From: Ruminococcus sp.
Lineage (GTDB): Bacteria; Bacillota; Clostridia; Oscillospirales; Acutalibacteraceae
Direction: 5' to 3'
DNA: 64,000 nucleotides
Assembly (NCBI GenBank): GCA_022779485.1
Contig: JALFTC010000027.1
Location: 1 to 64,000, forward strand
Shown: one piece after another, positions 50,445 through 59,974 of the stretch
How positions within the stretch are numbered: the stretch's first letter is position 1
Layout of the letters: each line of letters starts with the position of its first letter
The notes under the pieces: model-generated
What the model was told of the DNA's origin: nothing
Databases searched by the model: none
What the model saw: only the letters and a program-made list of their open reading frames with translations
Program-made: the position numbers and the translations under genes

Positions 50445-50508
50445 TAAATTAAGAAAACAGATATATTGTTAGTGTTTATAGTTTATGTATTACAAGGAGG
50501 TAATACCA

Positions 50509-50697
50509 ATGGTTCAAGGGATTGTAATCGCTATCGTGTTGGTGGTTATAGGTGCACTTTTAGCAATCTGCGTAGGAATAGCCTTGAATATGAACAAGTC
50601 TGACAGAAAACAGATTAGCAAAAGCAATGACGAAGGCGTCACAAAAAGACCAATAATGGATATCGAAAATTTGGATATGACTGCTCTTTTTGAATAA
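50509..50697 (+). CDS. Small single-span membrane protein (62 residues)
   Basis: Unknown function. ATG at 50509 follows AAGGAGG by 9 nt; an upstream in-frame ATG (50485) precedes that ribosome binding site and was rejected. The product starts MVQGIVIAIVLVVIGALLAICVGIALNMNKSDRK: one N-terminal helix (about 3-28), then a hydrophilic tail ending GVTKRPIMDIENLDMTALFE. Consensus promoter and its own terminator imply high expression. Similar in plan to the 52-residue protein at 3323. Confidence 0.75.
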   Translation: MVQGIVIAIVLVVIGALLAICVGIALNMNKSDRKQISKSNDEGVTKRPIMDIENLDMTALFE

Positions 50698-50744
50698 TAT
50701 TAATCAGCAGTTACAAAAATTGAATATTGTGTAAAATAGATAAT

Positions 50745-50777
50745 AAAGGGTGTATCCAATAGGATATGCCCTTTTTG
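50745..50777 (+). terminator. Intrinsic terminator
   Basis: AAAGGG-TGTATCC/GGATATG-CCCTTT stem with one mismatch and TTTTT, about 50 nt past the 62-residue gene. Confidence 0.85.
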
Positions 50778-50904
50778 ACGGCAGATATAAAATTTTTATG
50801 GTAATAACCCAATAATTTTACTGCCAAAATATGGACTGACACTAATCAAAAATTAGGGAAACACCTTTCGATTGAAAATAACAAAAGGTTACACAATAAA
50901 ACCC

Positions 50905-50933
50905 TTGACAAACGGATAATATATTGATATACT
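50905..50933 (+). promoter_or_regulatory. Promoter of initiator tRNA
   Basis: TTGACA (50905-50910), 17-nt spacer, TATACT (50928-50933), 32 nt before the tRNA. Confidence 0.88.
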
Positions 50934-50965
50934 ATACTTACGCTTGAAAAAGGCGTGATAAATAT

Positions 50966-51042
<77 letters not shown>

Positions 51043-51049
51043 CTGAAAG

Positions 51050-51080
51050 ATGGCTTAAACATTAGGTTTAGGCCATTTTT
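51050..51080 (+). terminator. Intrinsic terminator of the tRNA
   Basis: ATGGCTTAAAC/GTTTAGGCCAT stem (one wobble) and TTTTTCTTTTTT tail. Confidence 0.92.
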
Positions 51081-51342
51081 CTTTTTTACTCTTTTTCGAG
51101 AAGTTTCCTATAAAGAAATGAGAGGGCTGTCCCCACCCACCTTTTGAAATCTTACGAGTTGAATATTTTTGAAAATTTTTTCAAAAACTAAAAATTTTTC
51201 AGTAAAATCTGTCCCATTTTTCTCTTTTTTATTGTTGTATATAGTGAAAGGATAAAATTTTAATAAATCGGGAGGAAAACTGAAATGGGATATTAACTTT
51301 TAATATAAAACAAACTAAAAAATTATGTACGGAGGTATTACT
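51081..51342 (+). other. Leader region of the secreted-protein pair
   Basis: AT-rich, no long gene. It holds a weak promoter candidate (TTATTG near 51231, TAAAAT near 51253). It also has a strong GGGAGG (51269-51274) in front of a three-codon frame ATG GGA TAT TAA (51285-51296), 46 nt before the real start of the next gene. Confidence 0.5.
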
Positions 51343-52443
51343 ATGAAAAAACTATTATCCTTAATACTGGCTACTATTATGGCAATTTCCGCTTTGATTA
51401 CTGTTTCGGCAAAGGAAAGGGCAAAAACGCCTAATACCTATGTACCCTCAAATGATGTGTATAACTTTAGCAAAGGGACAATTCACAGTAGTATCTGGGG
51501 AAAACTGATATACAATAAGAATAAGGGAAAAGAGATAATATTGGATGAGGTTTATCCCTATAATGAAGAAATTTTTTCCTATTATGTAAGGGGCGACAAG
51601 GTATATTATTCTGTGCTTTCATATGATTTAGCTCCCGATAACAGCGAATACTACCAAATCAGGTCGGTTGACCTTAACGGTAAAAACAAAAAGGCTCTTT
51701 ATTTGTCAAGCTCCCGTATGTTCGGTATGATTGGCGGATATGGTTCGGGTATAATTTTTTATGAGTACAGCAAAAAGAATATCCTTACAGTCAAAATGCT
51801 GAAAAACAATAAGACCAACACCCTTTTTAAGGTAAAAGGCTTTTATGATTTTAATATTTTTAACGGCAAAATCTACTACAACAACAAATCCTTTAATCTT
51901 AAAACCCACAAAACTGATAAGTATGTTGCAAAGGAAATTTATGTCACCAAAAATTATATGTACTACATAAATAAAAATAACCGCCTAAAGAGCCTTGATA
52001 AAAAAGGCACAAGAAGAATTGTTACAAAGAATGTGCATAAATACTACGGTGCAAACAACGGTAGCAGTGTAATTTACAGCAAGCTGGACAGCAAAAAGGA
52101 AGAAGTATTTTATAAGAGGACAGGAACAGGCAAGGAATACAAATTGTGTACTTGGAGTGATATATTTAATGTTATTTCAAAGCCTGCAAACACAAATTTA
52201 AACAGTGAATATGTTGTCAGCAATGCCCTATTCTACAAAAACAAGGTTTACTTCGATTTAGGAATTGCCGACCCTGAGGAACAATACGGTTGGTATTCAA
52301 AAATTGTATCTGTTGCCACAAGAGGCGGTACACCAAAGGTTATATTAGAGGCTGAAAAGAATAATTACACATATATGTCCCTATACGGTGATAAGCTGAT
52401 TTACCGTGAATATTCCGAAGAAAATTTACCCTATGACGATTAA
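51343..52443 (+). CDS. Secreted repeat protein (DUF5050-like beta-propeller type), first of a pair
   Basis: 366 residues with a signal peptide (MKKLLSLILATIMAISALITVSAKE). The mature part is rich in Y, K and N with recurring strand motifs: YYVRGDKVYYSVLS, IRSVDLNGKNKKALY, NGKIYYNNKSFNLKT, TKNYMYYINKNNRLKSLDKKGTRRIV, YKNKVYFDLG. This resembles DUF5050/KWG-like repeats that form beta-propellers. ATG at 51343 follows GGAGG. No catalytic motif; probable surface or secreted binding protein. Next to a paralogue with a nearly identical gene start. Confidence 0.78.
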   Translation: MKKLLSLILATIMAISALITVSAKERAKTPNTYVPSNDVYNFSKGTIHSSIWGKLIYNKNKGKEIILDEVYPYNEEIFSYYVRGDKVYYSVLSYDLAPDNSEYYQIRSVDLNGKNKKALYLSSSRMFGMIGGYGSGIIFYEYSKKNILTVKMLKNNKTNTLFKVKGFYDFNIFNGKIYYNNKSFNLKTHKTDKYVAKEIYVTKNYMYYINKNNRLKSLDKKGTRRIVTKNVHKYYGANNGSSVIYSKLDSKKEEVFYKRTGTGKEYKLCTWSDIFNVISKPANTNLNSEYVVSNALFYKNKVYFDLGIADPEEQYGWYSKIVSVATRGGTPKVILEAEKNNYTYMSLYGDKLIYREYSEENLPYDD

Positions 52444-52479
52444 GAAAAACTTTTATCAATTATTCAAGGAGGTATTACT

Positions 52480-53565
52480 ATGAAAAAACTTTTATCATTA
52501 ACATTAGCTGTTGTTATAGCCTTATCAATTCTGATAGTACCAATGGGTACAAGTGCAAAGACAAAACCGAAAAAGCCTGTAAAAACATATGTTGCAAAGT
52601 CGGATGAATACTTCAACTCTTATGGCAGGGCATATTCACAAGGAGGAAAGCTATACTTTCATGAATCCTACGGCGAAACCTATTTGCTGACAAAAACATC
52701 GGGAAATCCTGTGGGTTCCTATTATACAAGAGGGGATACTGTGTATTATTATAAAAGAGGCAATATATATTCAGTCAACACCAGAGGAAAAAACAGAAAA
52801 AGACTCTACGGTAAAGCTGATTCCCACAAATTACTTGGTGGTTACGGTTCTGCTGTCATTATTACTATAATTGACGAAAACGGCAATCAAAGAGTTAGTA
52901 AAATCAAGGATGGCAAAACTACAACTCTGTTTGAACGCCGTATTCCAAATGACGGTAATGACGACCATGCCTATGAATATTACAATCCTTGGGATTTAAC
53001 TTTATTTAGCGGAAAAATTTATTTTAATAACGAAAACAAGGTATATGACCTTGCAACAAACAAAGTAAAGTCCTTTAAGGCTTCACAAATTGTTGGCACA
53101 AAGAATTACCTTTACTATGTGAACAAGGTTAATAATTTAAGAAGAATTGACAAATATGGCTCCAACCAACTATTAGCCAAAAACATAACTAAAATATATA
53201 CAGCCAATGATGCAAGGACAATAGTATATGGCAAAAAAAATCCTACTACAGGGAAAGAATATTTATACAGGAAAACGGCTATTTATTACCAAACATACAG
53301 ACTGTGCAGTGTAGAAGATTTGGGTGCAACCTTGGGTGTTGAGGAAAAGGACACAGTTATAAACAAAGCGTATTTTATCCCCGGCAAGGCTTATCTGCTA
53401 ATCAACACAAAAATTGTTCTAAGTGTGGGCAGTAGGGGTGGTGAACCAACTGTTCTGTGTAAAGCAGAAGGAGAAAACGAGATTTGTTCACTTATTTACC
53501 ACTGTAGAAAAATCTATTATGAGAAACGTTTTTATGACCCGGTCAATGATATTGACGACTGGTAA
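52480..53565 (+). CDS. Secreted repeat protein, second of the pair
   Basis: 361 residues. Signal peptide MKKLLSLTLAVVIALSILIVPMGTSAKT, then the same layout as its neighbour: SYYTRGDTVYYYKRGNIYSVNTRGKNRKRLYGK, LFSGKIYFNNENKVYDLAT, GTKNYLYYVNKVNNLRRIDKYGSNQLLAKN. The bases around both starts (GGAGGTATTACTATGAAAAA) are identical, while the mature parts differ a lot, so this is a tandem duplication with a conserved or converted 5' end. 36 nt after the first gene; one transcript likely. Confidence 0.78.
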   Translation: MKKLLSLTLAVVIALSILIVPMGTSAKTKPKKPVKTYVAKSDEYFNSYGRAYSQGGKLYFHESYGETYLLTKTSGNPVGSYYTRGDTVYYYKRGNIYSVNTRGKNRKRLYGKADSHKLLGGYGSAVIITIIDENGNQRVSKIKDGKTTTLFERRIPNDGNDDHAYEYYNPWDLTLFSGKIYFNNENKVYDLATNKVKSFKASQIVGTKNYLYYVNKVNNLRRIDKYGSNQLLAKNITKIYTANDARTIVYGKKNPTTGKEYLYRKTAIYYQTYRLCSVEDLGATLGVEEKDTVINKAYFIPGKAYLLINTKIVLSVGSRGGEPTVLCKAEGENEICSLIYHCRKIYYEKRFYDPVNDIDDW

Positions 53566-53589
53566 TCAATAAGTATTTTCCCTTTCCCC

Positions 53590-53619
53590 TTGCAAAAAGG
53601 CACTCCTTTTGTGTATAAT
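53590..53619 (+). promoter_or_regulatory. Promoter of the 77-residue protein
   Basis: TTGCAA (53590-53595), 18-nt spacer, TATAAT (53614-53619). The spacer contains AAAAGG-CACT-CCTTTT, a short hairpin that could end the preceding operon. Confidence 0.7.
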
Positions 53620-53639
53620 AATCAAAAGGTCGTGATTAT

Positions 53640-53873
53640 ATGAAAGGGAAAATTAAGGCAAAGCAGGTGTTTATTGTGGCACTTATTCTCGCCGTTGCGG
53701 TTGTACTGTTTATAGGCGGAACACTCCTTACCACAAGGTACAAAACCACCATTGTAGACACCTATGAGCATTACTACAACAAATACTACGACCAAGTGGA
53801 AAACTATATCAAAAACGGCAGAGAAGAAATCGAGAAAAACATCCAACTTGCATCTCAAGAGAATAAAAGGTGA
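53640..53873 (+). CDS. Small membrane-anchored protein, unknown
   Basis: 77 residues: basic start (MKGKIKAKQ), one membrane helix (about 9-30), then a helical, charged extracytoplasmic segment (YEHYYNKYYDQVENYIKNGREEIEKNIQLASQENKR), probably coiled. I do not recognise the family. It has its own promoter and a strong terminator, but only a modest ribosome binding site (AAAGGTCGTG). Confidence 0.7.
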   Translation: MKGKIKAKQVFIVALILAVAVVLFIGGTLLTTRYKTTIVDTYEHYYNKYYDQVENYIKNGREEIEKNIQLASQENKR

Positions 53874-53885
53874 TTAAAGCAACTA

Positions 53886-53925
53886 ACCCCCTAATGCAAA
53901 AACGCATTAGGGGGTGTTTTACTTT
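53886..53925. terminator. Intrinsic terminator between the 77-residue gene and lepA
   Basis: Perfect 12-bp stem ACCCCCTAATGC/GCATTAGGGGGT with GTTTTACTTT tail; convergent genes may share it. Confidence 0.93.
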
Positions 53926-53931
53926 ATATAA

Positions 53932-55743
53932 TCAATCACTGTCCAGCTTAAGCACAGCCATAAATGCCTCTTGTGGCACTTCCACAGAGCCTAACTGGCG
54001 CATACGCTTTTTGCCCTCTTTTTGCTTTTCAAGGAGCTTTTTCTTTCGGGTAATGTCACCGCCGTAGCACTTGGCAAGAACATCCTTGCGCATAGCCTTG
54101 ACGGTTTCTCTTGCAATGATTTTTCCGCCGATACAGGCTTGAATTGGCACTTCAAACAGCTGTCTTGGGATTTTCTCCTTTAGCTTTTCTGCCATTTTTC
54201 TTGCTCTGCCGTAGGCTTTGTCGGCGTGGATGATAAAGGAAAGTGCGTCGATTACCTCACCGTTAAGCATAATATCCAACTTAACCAGCTTGCTTTCGGC
54301 ATAGTCCTTCAGCTCATAGTCAAAGGATGCATATCCCCTTGTTCTGCTCTTTAAAGTGTCGAAAAAGTCGTAGATAATTTCAGCCAAAGGCAGTTCGTAG
54401 TGAATGTCAACTCTGTCGGAGTCAATGTAATCCATACCCACAAAGTTTCCTCGTCTGTCCTGGCAAAGCTCCATAATGTTGCCTACATATTCTGACGGAG
54501 AGTAGATATGAGCGTCTGTCATAGGCTCCTCTGCCTTTGCAATAAGTGCCGGGTCGGGATAGTTTGTAGGGTTGTCTATCATCTCAACTGTTCCGTCAGT
54601 CCTTGTTATTCTGTAGCTAACTGACGGTGCGGTTGTAACAAGGTCAAGGTTGTACTCCCTTTCAAGTCTTTCCTGAATAATCTCCATATGGAGAAGCCCC
54701 AAAAATCCGCATCTGAAACCAAAGCCAAGGGCAACAGAGGCTTCTGCATCAAAGGTCAATGATGCGTCATTCAGCTTTAGCTTTTCAAGGGCGTCCCTCA
54801 GGTCGCCGTACCTTGCTCCGTCTGCCGGATAAATTCCACAGAAAACCATCGACTGCGCCTCTCTGTAACCCGGCAAAGGCTCTTCTGCCGGATTAGAAAC
54901 AAGTGTTACTGTGTCGCCCACCTGGGCATCCCTCAAGCTTTTGATTGAGGCGGCAATGTAGCCAACCTCACCGGCATAAAGTCCGTCCCTTTGTTCAAGG
55001 GAGGTCGCCCTCATATAGCCACATTCAACAACCTGAAATTTACTTCCTGTTGCCATCAGCTTAAATTCGTCACCGGGGTGAATTTGTCCCTCTTTTACCC
55101 TTACATATATGATAACACCCTTGTAGCTGTCGTAGTAGCTGTCAAAAATCAATGCTCTTAGTGGGTCGTCATAGCTACCTGTGGGTGCAGGAATATCCGA
55201 CACAATTTTCTCCATAACATCGTGAATGTTAAGTCCTGTTTTTGCCGATACGCAGGGGCATCCCTCTGCCGGAATACCGATTACATCTTCAATCTCGTTT
55301 ATAACACGCTGTGGGTCTGCGCTTGGCAAATCAACCTTGTTTACAACAGGTACAATTTCAAGTCCTCCGTCAACAGCCAAATAGGTGTTTGCAAGGGTTT
55401 GAGCCTCTATGCCCTGACTTGCATCCACCACAAGGACTGCGCCCTCACAGGCGGCAAGTGAACGGGAAACCTCGTAGTTAAAGTCAACATGACCGGGGGT
55501 GTCGATAAGGTTAAACTGGTATGTTTCGCCGTCGTCAGCCTTGTAAAGGAGAGTAACAGCGTGAGCCTTGATGGTAATTCCTCTCTCCCTTTCAAGGTCC
55601 ATATCGTCAAGAATCTGGTCCTCCATCTCCCTTTTTGCCACCGACTCGGTCTGTTCAAGAATACGGTCGGCAAGGGTGGATTTTCCGTGGTCTATGTGAG
55701 CAATTATGCTAAAATTTCGGATTTTATCCTGTGGAAATGACAT
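53932..55743 (-). CDS. lepA: Elongation factor 4 (LepA), ribosomal GTPase
   Basis: Translational GTPase that acts on stalled or mis-translocated ribosomes. The 603-residue protein has G1 [16 protein letters not shown], the switch region [17 protein letters not shown]3 [19 protein letters not shown]4 [10 protein letters not shown], and the LepA-specific C-terminus ([42 protein letters not shown]). Full length. Its promoter overlaps the terminator hairpin of the upstream LCP gene. Confidence 0.98.
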   Translation of the reverse strand: MSFPQDKIRNFSIIAHIDHGKSTLADRILEQTESVAKREMEDQILDDMDLERERGITIKAHAVTLLYKADDGETYQFNLIDTPGHVDFNYEVSRSLAACEGAVLVVDASQGIEAQTLANTYLAVDGGLEIVPVVNKVDLPSADPQRVINEIEDVIGIPAEGCPCVSAKTGLNIHDVMEKIVSDIPAPTGSYDDPLRALIFDSYYDSYKGVIIYVRVKEGQIHPGDEFKLMATGSKFQVVECGYMRATSLEQRDGLYAGEVGYIAASIKSLRDAQVGDTVTLVSNPAEEPLPGYREAQSMVFCGIYPADGARYGDLRDALEKLKLNDASLTFDAEASVALGFGFRCGFLGLLHMEIIQERLEREYNLDLVTTAPSVSYRITRTDGTVEMIDNPTNYPDPALIAKAEEPMTDAHIYSPSEYVGNIMELCQDRRGNFVGMDYIDSDRVDIHYELPLAEIIYDFFDTLKSRTRGYASFDYELKDYAESKLVKLDIMLNGEVIDALSFIIHADKAYGRARKMAEKLKEKIPRQLFEVPIQACIGGKIIARETVKAMRKDVLAKCYGGDITRKKKLLEKQKEGKKRMRQLGSVEVPQEAFMAVLKLDSD

Positions 55744-55800
55744 ACTATCACCTTTATACTGAATATTTTCTTATTTTAATTTAAATCGCTATTAGTACAG

Positions 55801-55829
55801 ATTATATCACATAAAAAATTGCCCGACAA
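55801..55829 (-). promoter_or_regulatory. lepA promoter, inside the preceding terminator
   Basis: Minus strand TTGTCG (55829-55824), 17-nt spacer, TATAAT (55806-55801). The -35 lies in the loop side of the LCP terminator stem. Confidence 0.7.
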
Positions 55830-55845
55830 GTCGTCAGGCAATTTT
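55815..55845 (-). terminator. Intrinsic terminator of the LCP gene
   Basis: AAAATTGCC-TGAC/GTCG-GGCAATTTT stem and TTTTTT on the minus strand, 32 nt after the stop. Confidence 0.88.
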
Positions 55846-55877
55846 ATTATTTTTATTTGAATTAAAAGGCTTGAAAA

Positions 55878-57350
55878 CTACTTCAAATCTGTGTAGATGT
55901 AGTGGGCAATATCACTCTTTGTTTCGTCCCAGCTGTTAATGCTGATAATCCAAGCACCTGCGTCTGTTGAACCTGCTGACCAGCCGGAGGATTCCTCAGG
56001 GTAGCATCTGTCGCTGGTTTTGTATGTAAACAGCTTGTCGCTGTGGTTAACAAGCCACATCAAGTCTTCCTTGCTTAAATCGGTTTCAACATACTTTTTC
56101 AAATCGTTGGTGATTGAAAGTATCCGGTCAACCGAGGATGATTTGTAGGACTCGATAAGTCCCATTAACATTCTTCTTTGACGGCTTGTTCTTGTGAAGT
56201 CGTTACCGCTGAAAGTTTCACTTCCTCTGTCACGACAGAACCACAGTGCCTGTTGACCGTTCAGTTTTTGTACTCCGTCCTTAACTGCAACTTCACCGTA
56301 TGTTGCGGTTTGTCCGTTTTTGCCAAGCTGCCAGTTGATGTATCCGCATTCGTCCTGGTCAAGCTTGATGTCAACACCGCCCAGTGCGTCTACAATCTTC
56401 TTAAAATCGCCAAAGCCTGTTGTGATGTAGTTGTCTATCTTTATTCCGTAGTTTTTCTCAATAGTCTTTTTTGCAAGTTTTGGACCGCCGTAGGCAAAGG
56501 CGGCATTCAGCTTGTCCTTGCTGTAACCGTCAATGTCAACATAGGTGTCACGCATAAAGGAGCTGAACTTAATCTCCTTGTTGTTGCTGTCTATGGAAAC
56601 AAGAATCATTGAGTCGGAACGCCTTGGACCGCTGTCGGCATCTGTTCCCAACAAGAGAATGTTTTTAACCGCTGAATTTGTGTAGCACTTAACTCCGTCA
56701 ACATCAACGGTCTTTGTCTTTCCATTCTTAATATCCAGCTTGCTGTCGTCAATTTTCTTTAGACTCCAACCGTTTTTGTTGTCAAATTTATAGGTTGCTG
56801 TTACAACACCCTGCATATCGGAGTCCTTAACATTGAAGGTGATTACATCTTTGTTGCCCTCAAGGTCGGTCTTTCTGTTTTTTAGTTTTGCAGACTTGTA
56901 CTCGCTTTGAATATCATTAAGAATATAGCTTTCCTGAAGTCCCGCCTTAGCTTTAAGAACTCTGCTCTGTACATTACATTCTGTTGCTACTGAATAGTCG
57001 TCACCGTCTTTTGTGTAGTTAAGATTTACAGCAAGGTCATCAATGGAATACACTTCATTTTCCAAATCCACCTTTGCGCTGACTTTGGCTTGTTTGTCCT
57101 CTTCTTTTGTTGAATAAGTGAAGTCGGCAATCTGAAATTCTTGCTGATAGTCGCCGATTTTCTGTGACAGGATATTCGAGTTTGCAATATCCTCCTTTAT
57201 TCGACTCTTGCTTATTGTACCGTCATCCCTTAAAAACAAGAAATAACCGGCCACAAGTCCCGCAATAATAACCACCGCAACAACAACGGAAATTATTACA
57301 ATCTTCTTTTTACTGCCCATTTTCACTTTTTCAGTACCGTGTTTACCCAT
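55878..57350 (-). CDS. LytR-CpsA-Psr (LCP) family wall-polymer ligase
   Basis: LCP enzymes move undecaprenyl-linked polymers onto peptidoglycan. The 490-residue protein has a cytosolic start, one membrane helix (about 20-42), and a roughly 190-residue beta-rich extracellular region not found in short LCPs. The LCP domain follows: NILLLGTDADSGPRRSDSMILVSID, FSSFMRDTYVDIDGYSKDKLNAAFAYGGPKLAKKTIEKNYGI, FGDFKKIVDALGGVDIKL, GQQALWFCRDRGSETFSGNDFTRTSRQRRMLMG. ATG at 57350 follows AAGGGG. The conserved Arg and Asp residues are present. Confidence 0.93.
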   Translation of the reverse strand: MGKHGTEKVKMGSKKKIVIISVVVAVVIIAGLVAGYFLFLRDDGTISKSRIKEDIANSNILSQKIGDYQQEFQIADFTYSTKEEDKQAKVSAKVDLENEVYSIDDLAVNLNYTKDGDDYSVATECNVQSRVLKAKAGLQESYILNDIQSEYKSAKLKNRKTDLEGNKDVITFNVKDSDMQGVVTATYKFDNKNGWSLKKIDDSKLDIKNGKTKTVDVDGVKCYTNSAVKNILLLGTDADSGPRRSDSMILVSIDSNNKEIKFSSFMRDTYVDIDGYSKDKLNAAFAYGGPKLAKKTIEKNYGIKIDNYITTGFGDFKKIVDALGGVDIKLDQDECGYINWQLGKNGQTATYGEVAVKDGVQKLNGQQALWFCRDRGSETFSGNDFTRTSRQRRMLMGLIESYKSSSVDRILSITNDLKKYVETDLSKEDLMWLVNHSDKLFTYKTSDRCYPEESSGWSAGSTDAGAWIISINSWDETKSDIAHYIYTDLK

Positions 57351-57520
57351 AAAATAACCCCTTATGAACAAATTTATTCAAATTTTACAAAATAATTGTA
57401 CACTTTATCAAAGGAATTATCAACCTTTATGACAATTTTGAAATATATAGGGGCAAATCATACTCCTAAGGATTTGGTCGTCTTTATCTATACTTTTCAG
57501 CGTTCTTTTTAAAATGGGTA

Positions 57521-57550
57521 AAAAAATATCCCCTAATTTGAATAGGGGAT
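57521..57550 (-). terminator. Intrinsic terminator of the ylxM-ffh-rpsP-khpA operon
   Basis: ATCCCCTA/TAGGGGAT stem followed by ATTTTTTTA on the minus strand, 18 nt after khpA. Confidence 0.9.
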
Positions 57551-57567
57551 TTTTCACTTATTGAAAA

Positions 57568-57801
57568 TCAGTCGATTTCAACTGAAATTCTTTCGTTTTT
57601 GCGAATAGCCGCAGAACGGGCAACTGTGCGGATAGCCTTGGCAATTCTGCCCTGCTTACCGATGATTCTACCCATATCATCCTCTGCAACATGGATATGA
57701 TAAACAGTAACGCCCTCTTCATTAACCTCGTCTGCTGTTACAGAAACCTTTTCAGGCTCCTCAACAAGACCCTTGGCTATAATTGTGAGTAATTCCTTCA
57801 T
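57568..57801 (-). CDS. khpA: KH-domain RNA-binding protein KhpA
   Basis: A 77-residue single KH domain with GRIIGKQGRIAKAIRTVARSAA, the GxxG RNA-binding loop being GKQG. KhpA (YlqC) works with KhpB in Firmicutes and sits after rpsP, as here. Start overlaps the rpsP stop by 1 nt. The operon stops after this gene with a terminator, so rimM, trmD and rplS, which often follow, are elsewhere. Confidence 0.95.
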   Translation of the reverse strand: MKELLTIIAKGLVEEPEKVSVTADEVNEEGVTVYHIHVAEDDMGRIIGKQGRIAKAIRTVARSAAIRKNERISVEID

Positions 57802-58040
57802 TAGAGAATGCCCTCCTTCTTAAGCAATGCCTTAACAGTATCAGTTGGCTGTGCGCCCTTTGCAATCCAAGACTTAACAGCGTCAGCATCAACAGTAACC
57901 TTTGATGGCTCTGTAAGTGGATTATATGTGCCGATTTCTTCAATGAAACGACCATCTCTTGGGTATCTTGAGTCAGCTACAACAATTCTGTAAAAAGGAG
58001 CTTTTTTAGCACCCATTCTTCTCAATCTAATCTTTACCAT
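57801..58040 (-). CDS. rpsP: 30S ribosomal protein S16
   Basis: 79 residues starting [41 protein letters not shown], the diagnostic S16 N-terminus; part of the 30S body. GGAGGTGAAAA ribosome binding site. Lies between ffh and khpA. Confidence 0.98.
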   Translation of the reverse strand: MVKIRLRRMGAKKAPFYRIVVADSRYPRDGRFIEEIGTYNPLTEPSKVTVDADAVKSWIAKGAQPTDTVKALLKKEGIL

Positions 58041-58110
58041 TATCTTTTCACCTCCGGAAAATTTATCAAAAATAATATCTATATCACCAAAACAAATTGG
58101 TTAATAGCTG

Positions 58111-59520
58111 TTAAAAGGGGAATCCTCCGCCGCCCATAGGCGGCATACCGTTACCGCCCATATTTTCAAGGTTGCCTAAATCTCCAAGATTAGGCATACC
58201 CTTCATCATAGCACGGCGTTTGCCCTTTTTGCCTTTGCCGGTAAACTGCTTCATCATCTTTTGCATCTGCTCAAGCTGTTTTAAAAGCCTGTTTACCTCT
58301 TCAACCTTTCTGCCGGAACCTGCTGCAATTCGCTTTTTGCGACTTGCGTTAATAAGGCTTGGCTTTTCCCTTTCGGCAGGCGTCATAGAAAGTATGATTG
58401 CCTGGCACCAGTCAATCTGCCTGTCGTTTATGTCGGCATTTTCAAGCTGTTTGCCAAGTCCGGGGATTTTGCCCAAGATACCCTTTAGCGGACCCATCTT
58501 CTTAATCTGCTCAAACTGTTGGAGCAAATCGTTAAAGTCCATCTTGTTTTGGAGCATCTTTTTGGCAACTTCCTCTGCCTTCTTTTCATCCAGCTTTGCC
58601 TCAACATCCTCAATCAGGGTAAGCACATCACCCATACCAAGGATTCTGCCGGCCATTCTGTCGGGGTGGAAAACCTCTAAATCTTCAAGCTTTTCACCGG
58701 TACCGCAGAACTTAATCGGCTTGCCTGTAACCTCTTTTACGGAAATTGCAGCACCGCCACGGGTGTCGCCGTCAAGCTTTGTAAGGATAACACCGGAGAT
58801 TTCCAGGGTTTCGTTAAAGGACTTAGCCACATTTACTGCGTCCTGACCTGTCATTGAGTCGATAACAAGCAAAATTTCGTCAGGAGAAACCTCAGCCTTA
58901 ACATTTTTAAGCTCGTCCATCAGCTCTTCATCAATATGCAGACGACCTGCTGTATCAAGAATAACTACATCATTTCCGTAGTCCTTGGCGTGTTTAATAG
59001 CCTCTTTCGCAATTTTTACAGGGTTTTTCTTGCCCATTTCAAAAACAGGCGCACCTGCCTTTTCACCCACAACCTTGAGCTGTTCAATTGCGGCAGGACG
59101 GTAAATGTCACAGGCGACAAGAAGTGGCCTTCTGCCCTGCTTTTTCAGCATAAGGGCAAGCTTACCGCTGTGGGTGGTTTTACCGCTACCCTGAAGACCG
59201 CACATCATAATTACTGTGGGTGGCTTTGAGGCGAATTTAATTCGTTCTTCCTCTCCGCCCATAAGGGAAGTAAGCTCTTCGTTTACTATTTTGATTACCA
59301 TTTGAGCAGGAGTCAGGCTTTCCATAACATCCTGTCCTATGGCTCTTTCTGTCACTCTGTTTGTAAAGTTCTTTGCAACCTTGTAGTTAACATCAGCCTC
59401 AAGAAGTGCAAGTCGCACCTCTCTCATAGCCTCTTTTACATCACTTTCGCTAAGCTTACCCTTGTTTCTAAGCTTTTTAAAGGCGTTGCTCAGCTTGTCT
59501 GAAAGACCTTCAAATGCCAT
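58111..59520 (-). CDS. ffh: Signal recognition particle protein Ffh
   Basis: GTPase that binds signal peptides and 4.5S RNA for co-translational targeting. 469 residues: N domain, then G domain with GLQGSGKTTHSGKLA, DTAGRLHIDEELM, TKLDGDTRGGAA and KFCGTGEKLEDLEVF. The methionine-rich M domain reads LLKQLEQMQKMMKQFTGKGKKGKRRAMMKGMP, with a Gly/Met/Pro-rich tail. Preceded by ylxM, a standard pair. GGAGGTAGG ribosome binding site overlaps the ylxM end. Confidence 0.98.
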   Translation of the reverse strand: MAFEGLSDKLSNAFKKLRNKGKLSESDVKEAMREVRLALLEADVNYKVAKNFTNRVTERAIGQDVMESLTPAQMVIKIVNEELTSLMGGEEERIKFASKPPTVIMMCGLQGSGKTTHSGKLALMLKKQGRRPLLVACDIYRPAAIEQLKVVGEKAGAPVFEMGKKNPVKIAKEAIKHAKDYGNDVVILDTAGRLHIDEELMDELKNVKAEVSPDEILLVIDSMTGQDAVNVAKSFNETLEISGVILTKLDGDTRGGAAISVKEVTGKPIKFCGTGEKLEDLEVFHPDRMAGRILGMGDVLTLIEDVEAKLDEKKAEEVAKKMLQNKMDFNDLLQQFEQIKKMGPLKGILGKIPGLGKQLENADINDRQIDWCQAIILSMTPAEREKPSLINASRKKRIAAGSGRKVEEVNRLLKQLEQMQKMMKQFTGKGKKGKRRAMMKGMPNLGDLGNLENMGGNGMPPMGGGGFPF

Positions 59521-59523
59521 AAC

Positions 59524-59898
59524 CTACCTCCTGTCCTCTCTAATAAGTTCATCTACCAAATCAATCATACCTGAAATTTCTTTGTCAATTTCAGACCTGC
59601 CTGTGTTGTTATCTAAAAGGGACTTTGCTTTTACAAGGCTTTCTTTAAGGGAGCCAAGTCCTTTTTGCATCTCCAAAAACCTTTCGTAAAGTCCCAGCTT
59701 TTGTTCATATCCGTAAAGGTTGCCCTCGGCTCGTTTGATAAGGTCCCTCACACCCTGTCGGGTGATTCCCATATCCTCGGCAACCTCCGAAAGAGAAAGG
59801 TCGTCATTATAGTACAGTTCAGTTGCCCTCCTCACCTTTTCACTAAGCAATTCACCGTAAAAGTCCAAAAGTAGAGAAAGCTCCATATTCTTTTCCAT
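59524..59898 (-). CDS. ylxM: YlxM-type helix-turn-helix protein
   Basis: 124 residues, homologous to YlxM/p13, an HTH (sigma-70 region-4-like) protein encoded before ffh in many Firmicutes and thought to modulate SRP. Sequence: LSLLLDFYGELLSEKVRRATELYYNDDLSLSEVAEDMGITRQGVRDLIKRAEGNLYGYEQKLGLYERF. First gene of the operon, driven by a consensus promoter. Confidence 0.95.
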   Translation of the reverse strand: MEKNMELSLLLDFYGELLSEKVRRATELYYNDDLSLSEVAEDMGITRQGVRDLIKRAEGNLYGYEQKLGLYERFLEMQKGLGSLKESLVKAKSLLDNNTGRSEIDKEISGMIDLVDELIREDRR

Positions 59899-59945
59899 AA
59901 CGCTCTGCCTTTCGTGTGTAAAGTTTTTTTCTTTACAGCAACGCT

Positions 59946-59974
59946 ATTATACAACAACAGTTACTCCTTGTCAA
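59946..59974 (-). promoter_or_regulatory. Consensus promoter of the ylxM-ffh operon
   Basis: Minus strand TTGACA (59974-59969), 17-nt spacer, TATAAT (59951-59946). A small hairpin GTAAAG/CTTTAC (59918-59936) lies in the leader. Confidence 0.9.
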
